A stretch of DNA of 64,000 nucleotides. Source: Symbiodinium sp. CCMP2592 (lineage: Eukaryota > Sar > Dinophyceae > Suessiales > Symbiodiniaceae). The stretch is from contig CAJNDT010003424.1 of assembly GCA_905221615.1 (NCBI GenBank), forward strand, positions 391,001-455,000. Direction: 5' to 3'. A program made the position numbers and the translations under genes. The notes beneath the pieces were generated by a model. It did not search any database, had not been told where the DNA came from, and saw only the letters and a program-made list of their open reading frames with translations. Shown piece after piece: positions 34,501 through 37,650 of this stretch; position 1 is the first letter of the stretch, and each line of letters begins with the position of its first letter.

Positions 34501-36599
34501 GATTGACAATGCAGGACACACTTGCCTGAAGGCGTAAATGTGCACATGCTGCGTGCAGCAGATAGTTGTCCTGGCTGGCAATGGCAGCAGCTACCTCGTA
34601 GGACACTCATGGGCAAGTGCTGTGCAGTGCCGAGATTGGTGGCGGCCTGGTTGCAGCCAGTTGCAGCAAGCAGACACCGCGCACACTCGTTCGTGCAACT
34701 ATAGCCGGAGTGCAAGCATTGCCTTTCAAACGAGTTCGTCGGCCGCCGAACGTTGGGCTCTGCGGCTTAGGCCCAGGCCGTCCAGTGAGAAGCCCAGCCT
34801 TGGAAGCTTTGCATCTCACTCAAAAGGTCAGCTGGGATGTGGCATGAAGCTAACTGTTTGGCAAGGGTCGCATCGACGGAGCAATTCACGTCCTGCAAAC
34901 TGCGGCTCTGTGGCGAGGTTGCTGCAGCCATCCATTTGTGAATTGACGGAGGGCATCTTCTGCTCGAAATTCCGTGACTTGAACCTGCCTCACACACCCT
35001 GACACCTCATACCGGTGAATGGTGATCCCTGCCATCTATACAGATGGCTGACGAAGAATACCAATCCGAAGGAGCGGTGCCCCAAGTGCCAGGGCTTCTG
35101 CAGTCCTTGACGCAAGCATAGCTCTGTGCGCCGAAAGCCCCACGCACTTCGAGGGAGCCAGCCTGGCACAGCTCCGCAGTGGCTCTGGCCATGTGTCGAT
35201 GTGGCACGATGCCAACCTGCCCAATTTACCCGCCTCGTGTGTAAAGTCGGAGTCCGATGAGCAACTCAAGAGATCTTCATCGGGGCCATCATACGATGCG
35301 CAATAACCTCGGGAAAGCGCAGCTTCAAAGCAGCTCCTGTGCTGCACTCAGGAAAGCCTGAGCTGCCGGCAGACGGTGAAGAGCATTGGCGTAGTGAAAG
35401 CAAAGCCAAGTGAAAATGCACGTGCGACGTCAGACCCTGAGCCAGCCGTTGAGGGAAAGTCTGCCACCGCACCGGCAGATCCGCAGGCAGCCCCATAGGA
35501 GATGACCCTCACACGATCCTCAGGTAAAGGCACTGGACTCCGATCTCAGGTCTTCGCTCCAAAACAGCTCTCTCCCTCACACCGAGCTTCAGCTTGGCGG
35601 AGGAATGTCCCAGCGACTGTGACCTCGCATGGACTGCCCCGGTGGCACCGGTACGTTTCGCCACCGGCGGCGCCCGGTACCGTCAAAGTTGCGGCTTCAT
35701 GTGAGAAGTCCCGGTCCGTGCACTCATGCTGCAGGTCGAACCTGAGCTGCGACCAAACCCGCCCAAACCCTCGCGGCAAACACGCAAGAAGTGCGACCGG
35801 GAGTCTTTGCGCAATAGCACAGCGTGTAGACCCCCTCAATCAAGACACGACCCAGCTCGAATGACCGCGACAGGCCAAAGCCCGCCGACGACCGTGGCCG
35901 AACTTCCTTCGGTATTGTAAGTATCTCGGGCCCTATCTCAGGGGAACGGGAGGATGATGGTTTCGTCTTCAAACCTGCCTCCGCTGCTCCTGTGAATGAG
36001 GCAGTGCCAAGTGCACAGGCGCTGCCGTCGGCACTATAGCTGATCAACGAAACCTGCCAAAGGGGATCTCAAGCACTGGGCATGTGCGGAAGATTCCTTG
36101 ACATCAGACACCCCTTCATGTCGCCACCTCGTCGTCCCCGTGTAAGCCAAAGCCAGAGAGCGTGAAGCTGCAGAGTGTGTTCTTCACGCATTCGAAGGCC
36201 TCACCCCCAGCAGCACCATGTACCTGCAAACGTGCACAACATCACGCTCCAGATATTGGCCCCAGTGGGCCGGGACACTCGAAGGCCCAAAACCCGATGC
36301 CAGGTTGCAATTAGTGCACCCGCGCTGTGCGTGAATTCTGCGTCGCTGTCGCAGGCAGTATAGGCGCCAGATGCTGCGTCGTAGCTGTTCGTCCTGTGAG
36401 GAGCTTCTGACCAAACTTCACAGCTCTTGGAAGTTCCAAGATCTGCGACCTCTGCGACAGCCACAGCTGAACAGCTGAGCAGAAAGCAGGGTGGAGACCT
36501 TTTGGGCCGGGTCCTTTCTGATGTGTCGTAGCTTGCACAATAGCAGATTTCATAGCGACCGCCGCTGTTGGCAATGCCGAAACTGAAAGCCTGAACCAT
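943..36599 (-). CDS. Giant multi-exon gene for a cysteine-rich tandem-module protein (overall extent)
   Basis: Scattered over about 36 kb of the minus strand are short open pieces of one recurring module of roughly 100-120 residues. I name four segments: A, AGxLTVxGPxxxxQ; B, CxAGxxCxL....GxGLxxxDxV; C, a middle piece ending in CG or SCG; D, LPxGGxWxxCYC followed by C and a D/E-F pair that leads into the next A. At least 30 A or D segments can be read, each with its own sequence, so this is an old, diverged array. The regular cysteines and lack of Lys-rich or catalytic motifs suggest an extracellular or lumenal structural protein, which is inference. The segments lie in different frames separated by short gaps, typical of a dinoflagellate gene with many small introns; AG|G acceptors are visible, for example at 6100. 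A LINE interrupts one intron. Neither the start codon nor a signal peptide was identified. It could be more than one gene of the same family. Confidence 0.7.
2134..2758 (-). CDS. Module-gene exons: D, A and B
   Basis: In sense order: RWKMCYCPDD (segment D, 2666-2758), AGILVVRGPSPSQ (segment A, about 2480-2610), and two B-like pieces at 2134-2345, one reading NCVLDINGTELAAEDPKL and the other SLEMSEDRVALVPSAG. The order D-A-B is that of the module. Confidence 0.6.
2820..3578 (-). CDS. Module-gene exons: B, C, D, B
   Basis: In sense order: CTLRFAGQRLTSFDHLALV (segment B, 3393-3578), GGSCGSTAPDATVASGGW (segment C, 3283-3365), GAWRLC (short, degenerate segment D, about 3136-3180) and FLALSDQTLSLAG (segment B end, 2820-2930). 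The last two are weaker. Confidence 0.5.
3840..4262 (-). CDS. Long module-gene exon holding one whole module
   Basis: One of the best-preserved exons: about 140 codons without a break. It reads segment A (GFLTVHGPNTNG), B (CTAGQACTIQLVGYISVGDW), C (NDCGVDARDPSVAG), a 35-residue linker, D (ERGGTWHICYCSSADGAGC) and the next A (AGILTLYGPLSNQD). It therefore defines the order and length of the module. Confidence 0.75.
4310..4890 (-). CDS. Module-gene exons: B, B, D, D
   Basis: In sense order: SCVAGRPCSED (4838-4890), GLSSLDRLRAVVL (4690-4800), GEEWKFLVCFRPS (4565-4640, a segment D in which CYC has become VCF) and GGHWKLCYCASFVGGC (4310-4403). An open piece at 4430-4560 ending in GQLPAEVCRI may be another diverged D. 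Confidence 0.55.
5003..5128 (-). CDS. Module-gene exon: D end plus A
   Basis: The piece GYCVTLSGSCADDVFF followed directly by GVLSVNGPSSISQD gives the usual passage from segment D (second half) into segment A. The GGxW part must lie in an upstream exon. Confidence 0.55.
5560..6092 (-). CDS. Module-gene exons: D, A, B, C
   Basis: In sense order: GGRWNVCYCAAG (6001-6092, preceded by a clear TTGCAG acceptor), FAGYLQVNGPTSNTQ (5825-5920), CTAGFACSIHVAGESLQAGN (5703-5784) and ILVPVSSCVAQTSGTIGC (5560-5665). Together they form one complete module spread over four exons. Confidence 0.65.
6489..6773 (-). CDS. Module-gene exons: A and B
   Basis: TAGILTVLGPFVPQR (6680-6773, after a CTGCAG acceptor) is followed by CVAGSDCVL and GQGLSANDKLAL (6489-6668), a textbook segment A then B pair with the conserved Asp. 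Confidence 0.65.
6830..7020 (-). CDS. Module-gene exons: two segment D pieces
   Basis: PYGGQWQQLGGF (6956-7020) carries the GGxW half of segment D. LRLCLCPTYDGADADGEAC (6830-6920) carries the CxC half in another frame, so segment D seems to be split by an intron here. Confidence 0.5.
7548..7690 (-). CDS. Module-gene exon: segment B
   Basis: CLAGQGCSLGPWTGF followed by SQRVIFIADTSG gives the CxAGxxC and the hydrophobic strand of segment B. Conserved Asp is replaced by Gln in the SQRV position. Confidence 0.55.
7780..8057 (-). CDS. Module-gene exon: C, D and A
   Basis: About 90 uninterrupted codons: VIHLIASTGTCGVDAAVGG (segment C), a linker, LVSGTYKVCHCPSVDGADVD (segment D with Tyr in place of Trp), ACSSADEFTNEAGQLDVEG (end of D and a degenerate A). 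Confidence 0.65.
8058..8594. other. Probable intron, nothing recognised
   Basis: No module segment, long open frame or repeat was seen in either strand here. It lies between two exon groups of the module gene. Confidence 0.35.
8595..8981 (-). CDS. Module-gene exons: D, A, B
   Basis: In sense order: AGTYNLCFCASAAGSC (8883-8981), ALGILTVIN (8762-8828) and CHAGVDCSLIL (8595-8670). The three lie within 390 bp in module order. Confidence 0.6.
9193..9686 (-). CDS. Module-gene exons: D/A, B, B/C
   Basis: In sense order: RICYCPAADSSGSC and ATAGRLEAT (9583-9686), CYAGETCSVSVLGVGLLLGE (9383-9466) and AADKLAVLSSISDVCGAS (9193-9330). After the Glu of the second exon the next bases are GTAGTT, a clean GT donor exactly where the frame would otherwise stop. 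Confidence 0.65.
9860..10375 (-). CDS. Module-gene exons: B, C and a probable D
   Basis: In sense order: NQDYACTVSS and STCSLGTYTGSGVTAADEA (10250-10375), VLLIADGSTCGSSDGDPD (10094-10189) and FDRGGRWRRGSLNS (9860-9968, only the GGRW part is convincing). Confidence 0.5.
10704..10788 (-). CDS. Module-gene exon: segment A
   Basis: DFGASAMLLTASGPTPVQAE is a segment A in which AG is replaced by SA. The frame closes with TGA straight after. The 290 bp between this exon and 11086 hold no clear module; one Cys/Pro-rich open piece near 10900 is undecided. Confidence 0.45.
11086..11157 (-). CDS. Module-gene exon: segment D
   Basis: VSGDWELCYCAASRSSC is a compact segment D. The sequence upstream to about 11690 shows no further module. 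Confidence 0.55.
11698..12001 (-). CDS. Module-gene exons: A/B and C
   Basis: GPSSVLSHSCAAGTSCTLPS then LAGQGMVKGDQA (11879-12001) gives segments A and B with the conserved Asp. VLLAAVGSCGATLA (11698-11781), in another frame, gives segment C. Confidence 0.65.
12075..12409 (-). CDS. Module-gene exons: linker and segment D
   Basis: At 12254-12409 an open piece with PEVTSNAAYVQISASQVLPG reads as the linker before segment D and ends in PGGT. At 12075-12167 PGQYAVCHCMGGTCSGAVAV is the segment D itself. Confidence 0.55.
12750..13042 (-). CDS. Module-gene exons: A and B
   Basis: DLDFTGMVGVLSVLGPAP (about 12950-13042) is segment A. CVTGVACTLGEYSGFGITGA followed by Asp (12750-12944) is segment B. 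The two open frames overlap near 12940, so the exon limit is uncertain. A weak D-like end (DFRTVCSEVGIIDC) lies at 12700-12760. Confidence 0.6.
13422..13708 (-). CDS. Module-gene exons: C and D
   Basis: VRIGLNSGSAVTIAADGTV (13607-13708) fits segment C without its cysteine. ASDLSQGGQWLMCYCSSSTT then C (13422-13574) is a well-kept segment D. Confidence 0.6.
13807..14102 (-). CDS. Module-gene exons: A and B
   Basis: DFTAAIGMLTVIGPNGT (13998-14102) is segment A; CHAGAACSFSVLGEGIAASD followed by QVIAVGKAI (13807-13965) is segment B. Both motifs are nearly ideal. Confidence 0.65.
14170..14425 (-). CDS. Module-gene exons: linker/D pieces
   Basis: One open piece (14277-14425) reads LAPSLRLATETWRLAELTGG then TWQARR, with the LTGGTW of segment D but no CYC. 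A second piece (14170-14222) reads ELWQLCFCG. Confidence 0.45.
14614..14783 (-). CDS. Module-gene exons: D-like and C
   Basis: AGWSSIVDAGYCTEASH (14733-14783) resembles the second half of segment D. VLFVSGSCGSGSAASRV (14614-14682) matches segment C of other modules such as the one at 10094. Confidence 0.45.
15128..15387 (-). CDS. Module-gene exons: D/A and A/B
   Basis: RARCYCTGGGSGGC then DFGARLGLLTVSLARF (15268-15387) is segment D with its following A. KVLGPSPNDQAPLATCNRAG (15128-15210) is segment A running into B. Confidence 0.6.
15484..15700 (-). CDS. Module-gene exon: C, linker, D
   Basis: About 70 codons without break: FVQLDAGSLAQGPSFSPSEA, a linker, LLVNLTAAQLPRGGVWKM. Segment D lacks the CYC (the residues after WKM are RLG), so either the rest is in the next exon or this module is degenerate. 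Confidence 0.55.
15815..16101 (-). CDS. Module-gene exon: A and B in one exon
   Basis: Continuous frame: FTARLGYLTILGPSRDQ, then CTAGLACSSLAEAAERG, then GQGLSDQDLVAFVEGSA and a linker ending EVTVSGHFPAAG. This is one of the few exons that carry more than two segments without interruption. Confidence 0.65.
16130..16397 (-). CDS. Module-gene exons: two D pieces
   Basis: SLPATGGETGFTRRGGVWKM followed by CACAM (16278-16397) is a segment D. GYCADYFGCTEVSMEVDG (16130-16200) is the second half of another. Confidence 0.5.
16555..16830 (-). CDS. Possible module-gene exons
   Basis: ISSCGVTAQDSCGIVGRDSD (16740-16830) fits segment C, and an open piece at 16555-16715 ends in PSPIMGGVWQAYDG, which resembles the GGxW of segment D. 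Neither is decisive. The stretch 16831-17323 shows no module and is probably intron. Confidence 0.35.
17324..17632 (-). CDS. Module-gene exons: D/A and A/B
   Basis: LPLGGQWKLCFCVGDQNSC then DFVNMAGILTVKG (17489-17632) is segment D plus A. GPSSNDQNQSCTAGQSC then LGPFAGEGLATGDQA (17324-17443) is the A/B junction. These are close to the consensus. Confidence 0.7.
17954..18091 (-). CDS. Module-gene exon: B and C
   Basis: VGSHDVEGIAAGDRLMLSSA followed by GDPNICGQ gives segment B end and the CG of segment C. It is the last exon before the LINE on the low-coordinate side. Confidence 0.6.
18092..18462. other. Intron sequence left of the LINE, with an inverted repeat
   Basis: No module is visible. 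AAAGAAAGAGA (18398-18408) and TCTCTTTCTTT (18427-18437) form an 11-bp perfect inverted repeat around an 18-nt loop in which GGAA and TTCC can also pair. It lies about 25 bp outside the inferred LINE end. Confidence 0.5.
18463..18469. repeat. LINE target-site duplication, copy at the 3' end of the element
   Basis: GTCTCTC here is repeated at 28513-28519, directly outside the DinoSL end. Both copies are 7 bp. The right copy continues into a CT microsatellite, so a few bases of slack are possible. Confidence 0.6.
18470..18487 (-). repeat. (GAGC)n 3' tail of the LINE
   Basis: On the sense strand the element ends in four to five GAGC/GCGA units. Short tandem tails in place of poly(A) are known for several LINE clades. 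Confidence 0.6.
18488..19045 (-). other. LINE 3' UTR
   Basis: Non-coding sequence between the stop of ORF4 and the (GAGC)n tail. It is rich in G runs on the sense strand. No further gene was seen. Confidence 0.5.
19046..20880 (-). CDS. LINE ORF4: C-terminal continuation of ORF3 in another frame
   Basis: The frame is open from 21190, where it has only a GTG, so an independent start is unlikely. Meaningful sequence begins near 20880, where the ORF3 frame loses its character. Its first part is Gln/Pro/Arg/His-rich with PQPQAPPQPQQPPQQQQ. The second part (about 20330 to 19050) is a mixed, mostly helical region (EGLTNEEFATDLSSVRNLCG, YAMLDKAILPALGG) ending in an acidic tail. I infer that ORF3 and ORF4 are one protein joined by a frameshift, either programmed or an indel in this copy. 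No catalytic motif is visible; a Gag-like RNA-binding role is conceivable. Confidence 0.55.
20716..23868 (-). CDS. LINE ORF3: 1050-codon Gln/Pro/His/Thr-rich protein
   Basis: The open frame extends to 23922 but the first ATG is at 23868 (MASLVLKILTAMCWGIPVAL), which gives a hydrophobic N-terminal segment of about 20 residues, perhaps a membrane anchor. The rest is low-complexity: long runs of Gln, Pro, His, Thr and charged residues, with one folded-looking island near 21000-21350 (ILYVSVGKGKWVARVEAPPG, IIEIETTVGLVYMLTVIAL). It begins 200 nt downstream of the ORF2 stop in a different frame. A protein of this size 3' of the reverse transcriptase is not usual for a LINE. It overlaps ORF4 by about 470 nt. 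Confidence 0.6.
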   Translation of the reverse strand: MASLVLKILTAMCWGIPVALWATTRGGQGPPPASMQGTGRGTRLSNSHSVASEDTNSMSGAGPLPPRRAEQDEEGAGRTPRQEDTEAHQRRPQGGRGNIAAEHGQQPAATATSSVEQATHHNPQLPTTPTATAQHQSTQGQEPPPHTTPQWASGSNQPGGHPTPHQASSHTGGQQPQQPQQQRRPLTTPHDPWETDESSPADIRPPPQPQTTAGAAASRGGSSHGFQKGYAPPWNEETDPWHERGELAPEETEPRYPGKPVPRLNLPPQQTHPAAHHTSTHNHMQEDRAQSQQAQPHAGHTTAQGSHPARGQQHPRQQPPHHDDPPKQTQQQAASHLPSRPNRWEEEQRAKRQKARQEATAAAATPHHQAPQGGDRPTIPTQPAAGESSTAPRGQATAEVRRDAQASSHSHHQTPSNLHQEQQQAQAAAGERSQEPRGAATAAADQRATPPNHDAPQRGNTNPTTPTVPQTNTPKPKAKPPPVPQENTTSNSSITPPPWDDVPADTTDARGRGISPPPGLTVREAYTFATTGQLPDDIHTRTQEESSSSEEEATAGEGGHQQRRRTPPTASQNKHEGGGEQRTRNKREKAQLKAWLRRNHYTWGWSNNHTGRRGTRPTRQPQRQHTSNTPQRTAQRPTAPTTNTTDWADLLNRHLRPWPAPATPHTATTPQQAQSSSGGDPQTRPTDTTDQPTVDPAQPQPQPPTQAHSYYESWTTSKQATAAREAHDKRSTADNQWQPTSQTGGAQQAPRANTDKASTQAAADHKARRQQNPYLQHREGTEAADRGEPPTRPAATHGHPEQEWGEQRNATPMGEPEAYFQDRDAQANKENHIKRRGPPQLPHTSRTQILYVSVGKGKWVARVEAPPGAPSAPSNRGEKGVPQRSLLETGQEMWTAPGFPEGSIIEIETTVGLVYMLTVIALPAEHRQEGGTLATEVGKAYFAEEIHGTWMLRPAGGPRHGPPRKKYQPPPRGQGRAVGDSTNPGEAYRHTATTEPAGEPREQQAAAARPPCRRSQGQCRRTTQKNNHNNNTHASSSRSHAHPTSETPDP
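24071..27160 (-). CDS. LINE ORF2: APE endonuclease and reverse transcriptase
   Basis: The frame is open from directly after the ORF1 UGA (27161-27163) to 24071. The endonuclease comes first: CFHLATWNVGG (catalytic Asn), MLQEI (Glu), GTDANE, and ASSDHEPI (the Ser-Asp-His motif). The reverse transcriptase follows with KLDLQKAFDSV, NGVRQGSPDSPVLF and the catalytic FMDDTYLWG. The C-terminus has YGCETW and a Trp/Arg-rich stretch typical of the region after the RT in many LINEs. It nicks target DNA and copies the element RNA there. No in-frame ATG precedes the endonuclease (the first codons after the UGA read GEEPTGSTEGSDRED), so translation depends on readthrough, reinitiation or a non-AUG start. 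Confidence 0.85.
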   Translation of the reverse strand, partial: GEEPTGSTEGSDREDPSPEPQSTFVPLKGVDCFHLATWNVGGLTADGTLDLLRTFGGAKHLCMLHVIMLQEIITNAGKCFKEKWGWKMVYGKQEGEFRGEAIAFRTDVASHTQSTVTSGAVSTVLRLHTSEKWGLLSGHIPHHATIPEVDTMLHHWGDQPALRTPKAAIGTDANEQFAESRITPTTTQAHTGRGETVLNWSTHHGFRLPPQAMNQPSYYPYNTRHDPSRLDYIMIRKGYCLQAGPIPARDMASSDHEPILAQLRAKVKKLAKTVRQGGVRHLHPPPGTSIPDYLDEQAATAPADRHHQIATVCQAITKPGRGDTRPFCESSTLRTLRRQAQQTPPGAERRAAWKAVQQQLKGERKLYLQQLVKLASTKDWPAYRAQQRHTSKGDWIALLLDAHDWQSALLDHFSAIFAKADGDAKATAFKRMHHQLTTACKHTAWRPFTRQELLIVSSRWGKHKSTGVDNIAHEALQLLILHPIWGERVLAMLNEALYVGKLPALVERGLTILLPKGGCPTGWSDTRPITLSSAVLKTIAQLLLLRGTPCLQHLNTYQWAAPRRQGVELILVLRKIARMGADWGGDFWIIKLDLQKAFDSVAQDSLAELVATEVGGTMPWEARLWLSLLDARRIHVAIGGREVEVDQTNGVRQGSPDSPVLFSARVGELLERTLSTTQTEPRGGTLPFLPPPPHHGGSFMDDTYLWGENPAHLQLTLNHLERLLLQHGLRINPKKTHIISNNPKSTITFTVGGETVTPDSGDTPLRVLGSPVSFRGSTPQLAAEMGSRARAAFAQNRKVLTAPTPPTPRLQLHETLVRQTALYGCETWQPHDTLLRAANTQQLSQLRNMTGGGRRPGEQWHEWNTRTLRQTRGLLHRTKGERWSTYILRMIWRLWGHAVRGGGVTRDMLLWRGLAFWRTEQRKHPTQGARHAARFCSQMDTERQIAAIAGEQWPQVALDRQRWHQLEQAFVERYDPPWASGKQPQLTNLAPGRTARNNTRHRALPATRRHHNTAIQVDTQRPRMTLPQP
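27161..28120 (-). CDS. LINE ORF1: coiled-coil RNA-binding-type protein
   Basis: 319 codons from an ATG at 28120. Residues 45-115 form an amphipathic coiled coil with heptads (SQSVNRRMDTVEEKVGKQLE, AEQKDTGGRLAQLEQKVHQL). Residues 130-230 look like a small alpha/beta fold (PALILGGWPDD, GIRRGYVIIPYKA, RTANIAMARKDD), as in the RRM-like part of many LINE ORF1 proteins. A Trp-rich C-terminus follows. It probably binds element RNA as a trimer or similar. It ends with TGA in frame with ORF2. Confidence 0.7.
   Translation of the reverse strand: MTTPMDAESSGGTKKRGAPEGGEGLSLDAIREVIKGELSLNTLNLKQEISQSVNRRMDTVEEKVGKQLERTLEKLAAMTDTQAEQGRAIAAVQAEQKDTGGRLAQLEQKVHQLQLHGGSSTADTEGGMKQPALILGGWPDDSPASETLEKAKDMMKQLRVDLDMEAAFCPGIRRGYVIIPYKARPNETGGELRDRLQQALRRVRTANIAMARKDDGSNKYLWMQMSQSPERRRRAHLAGKVKRLILSAAGGPVHGLEVEWPTGTVWWNATRVCTATTTLGPHAEQAGAGWVDLHAIAAGLGQSLASVQDAWGELKQALR
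28121..28490 (-). other. LINE 5' leader downstream of the DinoSL
   Basis: 370 nt between the spliced leader and the ORF1 ATG. It is GC-rich with several G runs and no long open frame. If the DinoSL came by trans-splicing, the base after it (28490) is the original 3' splice-acceptor junction. Confidence 0.55.
28491..28512 (-). other. Dinoflagellate spliced leader (DinoSL) sequence in the genome
   Basis: On the minus strand these 22 bases match the conserved dinoflagellate leader at every position (starts TCCGTAGCC, ends TTTTGGCTCAAG). It forms the exact sense 5' terminus of the LINE, next to the target-site repeat. It is not an SL RNA gene: no donor GT or Sm-type sequence follows; the LINE leader follows instead. 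Confidence 0.95.
28513..28519. repeat. LINE target-site duplication, copy at the 5' end of the element
   Basis: GTCTCTC, identical to 18463-18469, directly outside the DinoSL. Confidence 0.6.
28520..28558. repeat. (CT)n microsatellite at the LINE insertion site
   Basis: About 20 CT units, in host sequence. Confidence 0.9.
28559..29027. other. Intron sequence right of the LINE
   Basis: No module segment was recognised. A weak open piece on the minus strand (28868-29000, VEVQSGNDANRQWGVSADGK) could be a diverged segment but has none of the key cysteines. Confidence 0.35.
29028..29248 (-). CDS. Module-gene exons: D and A
   Basis: LTPADLPQGGSWHICYCTAN followed by HGNC (29133-29248) is an ideal segment D. 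DPADFAARAGTLAVAGLFAQ (29028-29114) is segment A. They show that the module array continues on the far side of the LINE. Confidence 0.65.
29249..29958. other. Probable intron, one doubtful exon
   Basis: An open piece at 29293-29400 (minus) reads LGLKPETLHHMRQWAVPAC with two further cysteines, but does not fit any segment. Nothing else was seen. Confidence 0.3.
29959..30472 (-). CDS. Module-gene exons: D, A, B
   Basis: In sense order: GGQWLMCYCAGYEG (30372-30472), HFTSLAGMLTVA (30260-30376), QVLGPTPSTQDRQ (30140-30184) and CYAGRACNVTFQGQGLGSSD (29959-30087). Confidence 0.65.
30788..30900 (-). CDS. Module-gene exon: segment C
   Basis: VSADCGVSATDYRIARDGPK followed by TVTLLSG carries the DCG of segment C. 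The 300 bp between this exon and 30473 hold no clear module. Confidence 0.45.
31078..31445 (-). CDS. Module-gene exons: D, A, B
   Basis: In sense order: ARWSMCYCADYD (31375-31445), CDSAAEFHSIAGRLTVRGPS then PNDQ (31182-31313), and DATCTAGTSCTVTSLA (31078-31170). Confidence 0.65.
31446..32295. other. Large intron with TACA/TATG microsatellite
   Basis: 31580-31790 is a degenerate repeat of TACA, TACT and TATG units ending in a (TA)n run. The rest shows no module and no long frame. Confidence 0.55.
32296..33086 (-). CDS. Module-gene exons, partly uncertain
   Basis: TAGMVVLLSKSDLPRGGQW followed by HALIEK (32296-32390) has the DLPRGGQW of segment D without CYC. At 32760-32850 AAYTVAQGQHPGFSLGLRC is a possible exon, and at 32886-33086 GLVEVAMDSRGNCQTQG fits segment C loosely. 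Confidence 0.4.
33237..33752 (-). CDS. Module-gene exons: C, D, A and B
   Basis: A 117-codon exon (33402-33752) reads LCGFSVVATDFGASRA, a linker, EAGRYVVCYCADYSAAAGAH, FCTQDAEFSHAAGTVAVRG: segments C, D and A in order. A second exon (33237-33320) reads EDQVCTAGVPCVLGTFHG, segment B. Confidence 0.7.
33870..34997 (-). other. Region of undecided coding potential
   Basis: A frame of 281 codons is open at 33870-34715 on the minus strand, and QDVNCSVDATLAKQLASCH lies at about 34830-34900. Cysteines are frequent, but no segment of the module can be aligned with confidence and no known domain was recognised. It may be intron plus one or two diverged exons. Confidence 0.3.
35100..35320 (-). CDS. Module-gene exons: D/A and A/B
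   Basis: SRGYCASYDGPDEDLLSCSS then DSDFTHEAGKLG (35219-35320) is the second half of D with A. AGSLEVRGAFGAQSYACVKD (35100-35174) is another A/B junction, in a different frame. Confidence 0.6.
35390..36047 (-). CDS. Module-gene exons: C/D, A/B, C
   Basis: A long exon (35780-36047) reads ISYSADGSACALGTASF, a linker, then EGVYTLCYCAKTPG. Next come ECTDRDFSHEAATLTVPGAA with YRCHRGSPCEVTVAGTFL (35576-35734) and EDRVRVISYGAACGSAGAV (35390-35524). Together they are one full module in sense order plus the start of the next. Confidence 0.65.
36117..36599 (-). CDS. Module-gene exons: D, A, B
   Basis: AFSFGIANSGGRYEICYCAS (36510-36599), CDSDAEFTHSAGALIATW (36300-36371) and GGEAFECVKNTLCSFTLSGF (36117-36222). 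These are the most 5' clear modules of the window. Confidence 0.65.
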
Positions 36600-36619
36600 C
36601 CGGTCATACGATTCTGCAT

Positions 36620-36922
36620 CTGGCTAGCATGGGTTTCTTGAAGGTTGCAACCACATGTTCTGAGACAGTCGAGCCAGCACCTGCTCATCCGACCACACGT
36701 CCGCGTTGCCAGCTGCCTCCCGGACACTACGCATGTCTTATGGCAGGGCATGCCCTCGGCACCGCTGAATTCACACCAGCCTACGATGCCAGAAACGGGG
36801 CGGGGCCCTTGAAACAAGCTGTTAGCTTTAGCAGCACTCCATGACCAGTTCGCTGGAAGCTTCGCTAGCTGGGGTCTACTGACATCGGAACAGTCAGTCA
36901 GTTCTTCGGGATAGCTTGACAA
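36620..36922 (-). CDS. Possible further exon(s) at the 5' side
   Basis: An open piece with many cysteines (VGWCEFSGAEGMPCHKTCVV, CGRMSRCWLDCLRTCGC) does not fit the module segments. It could be a different cysteine-rich domain near the N-terminus or chance. Confidence 0.3.
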
Positions 36923-37064
36923 CGGGGTGGAGACTTTTTTTGGGCCCTTTTATTTTTTTCTTTTGGGCCTTTTTTTTTCTTGTTGGTGCTTTCCTTGGGC
37001 TTCTAGGGAAAACCCTGGGAAAACCCTCTTTTTTCGGTTTTCCTAGGGAAAACTATTTTCCTTG
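36923..37064. repeat. T-rich low-complexity tract with GGGAAAACC repeats
   Basis: Runs of T interrupted by GGGCC, followed by three or four imperfect copies of AGGGAAAACCCT and GGTTTTCC, which are partly inverted to each other. No gene. Confidence 0.6.
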
Positions 37065-37212
37065 CCTATATATATATATATATATATTATAGTATATATT
37101 ATAGTATATATATATATATATTACAGTATATATATATATATATATATTATATACAGTATATATAGTATATATAGTATACATAATAAATATAGTATAAATA
37201 ATAATATATATA
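37065..37212. repeat. (TA)n microsatellite, left target of the copia element
   Basis: TA units interrupted by ACAG, AGTA and ATTA. It continues on the other side of the element at 56903, so the element inserted into it. Confidence 0.9.
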
Positions 37213-37644
37213 TGCGTGGGGGATTGATCTCGACTTGGTTGCTGCTCTCCCCACCAGAGCTGTAATGAATGTAGGTGTGGCTGGCTAGCACTCTCCACAG
37301 ACTGGACCCTGTCTCTCCCTCTTACTTCCACACGTGCGATCCTATGCAGGCAGAACCGGCGGCCGTTCCTTTTGCACTCACTGCCGGCGGCGGTTCGTCT
37401 GTGCAACGGGATAGCTCTGATTGCTCAGGATAGAAGACACATATAGCACTTAGCTATGGGCATTGACTTGAGCCAAACGTTGCGTTGGCGGTCACATAGA
37501 AAGGTAAAGATGAGGGATGCGTAGCATGCCCCCTAGAGTCGAGGGACGCGTAGCGTGCCCCCTTCTCTTGCACTTTACACGGTCTTGCTCACAGCTCTTA
37601 TAGTGACACCTTAGAACTTGACAAGGCATCGCAGTCCGTTCGCA
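37213..37644 (-). repeat. 3' LTR of copia copy 1
   Basis: 432 bp, begins TGCGTGG and ends CCGTTCGCA on the plus strand. It is identical to 56471-56902 except for five substitutions. It contains TTTGGCTCAAG (sense; 37467-37477), the last 11 nt of the DinoSL. Confidence 0.92.
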
Positions 37645-37650
37645 CCCCCC
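37645..37650 (-). promoter_or_regulatory. Polypurine tract
   Basis: On the sense strand GGGGGG lies immediately before the TGCGAACGG start of the 3' LTR, the expected place for the primer of plus-strand DNA synthesis. It is short for a PPT. Confidence 0.7.

Noticed and set aside
37065-37212. Target-site duplication ATATA of the copia element as proof of insertion
   Set aside because: The 5 bp agree on both sides, but in a TA repeat any site would; LTR and PPT evidence was used instead.
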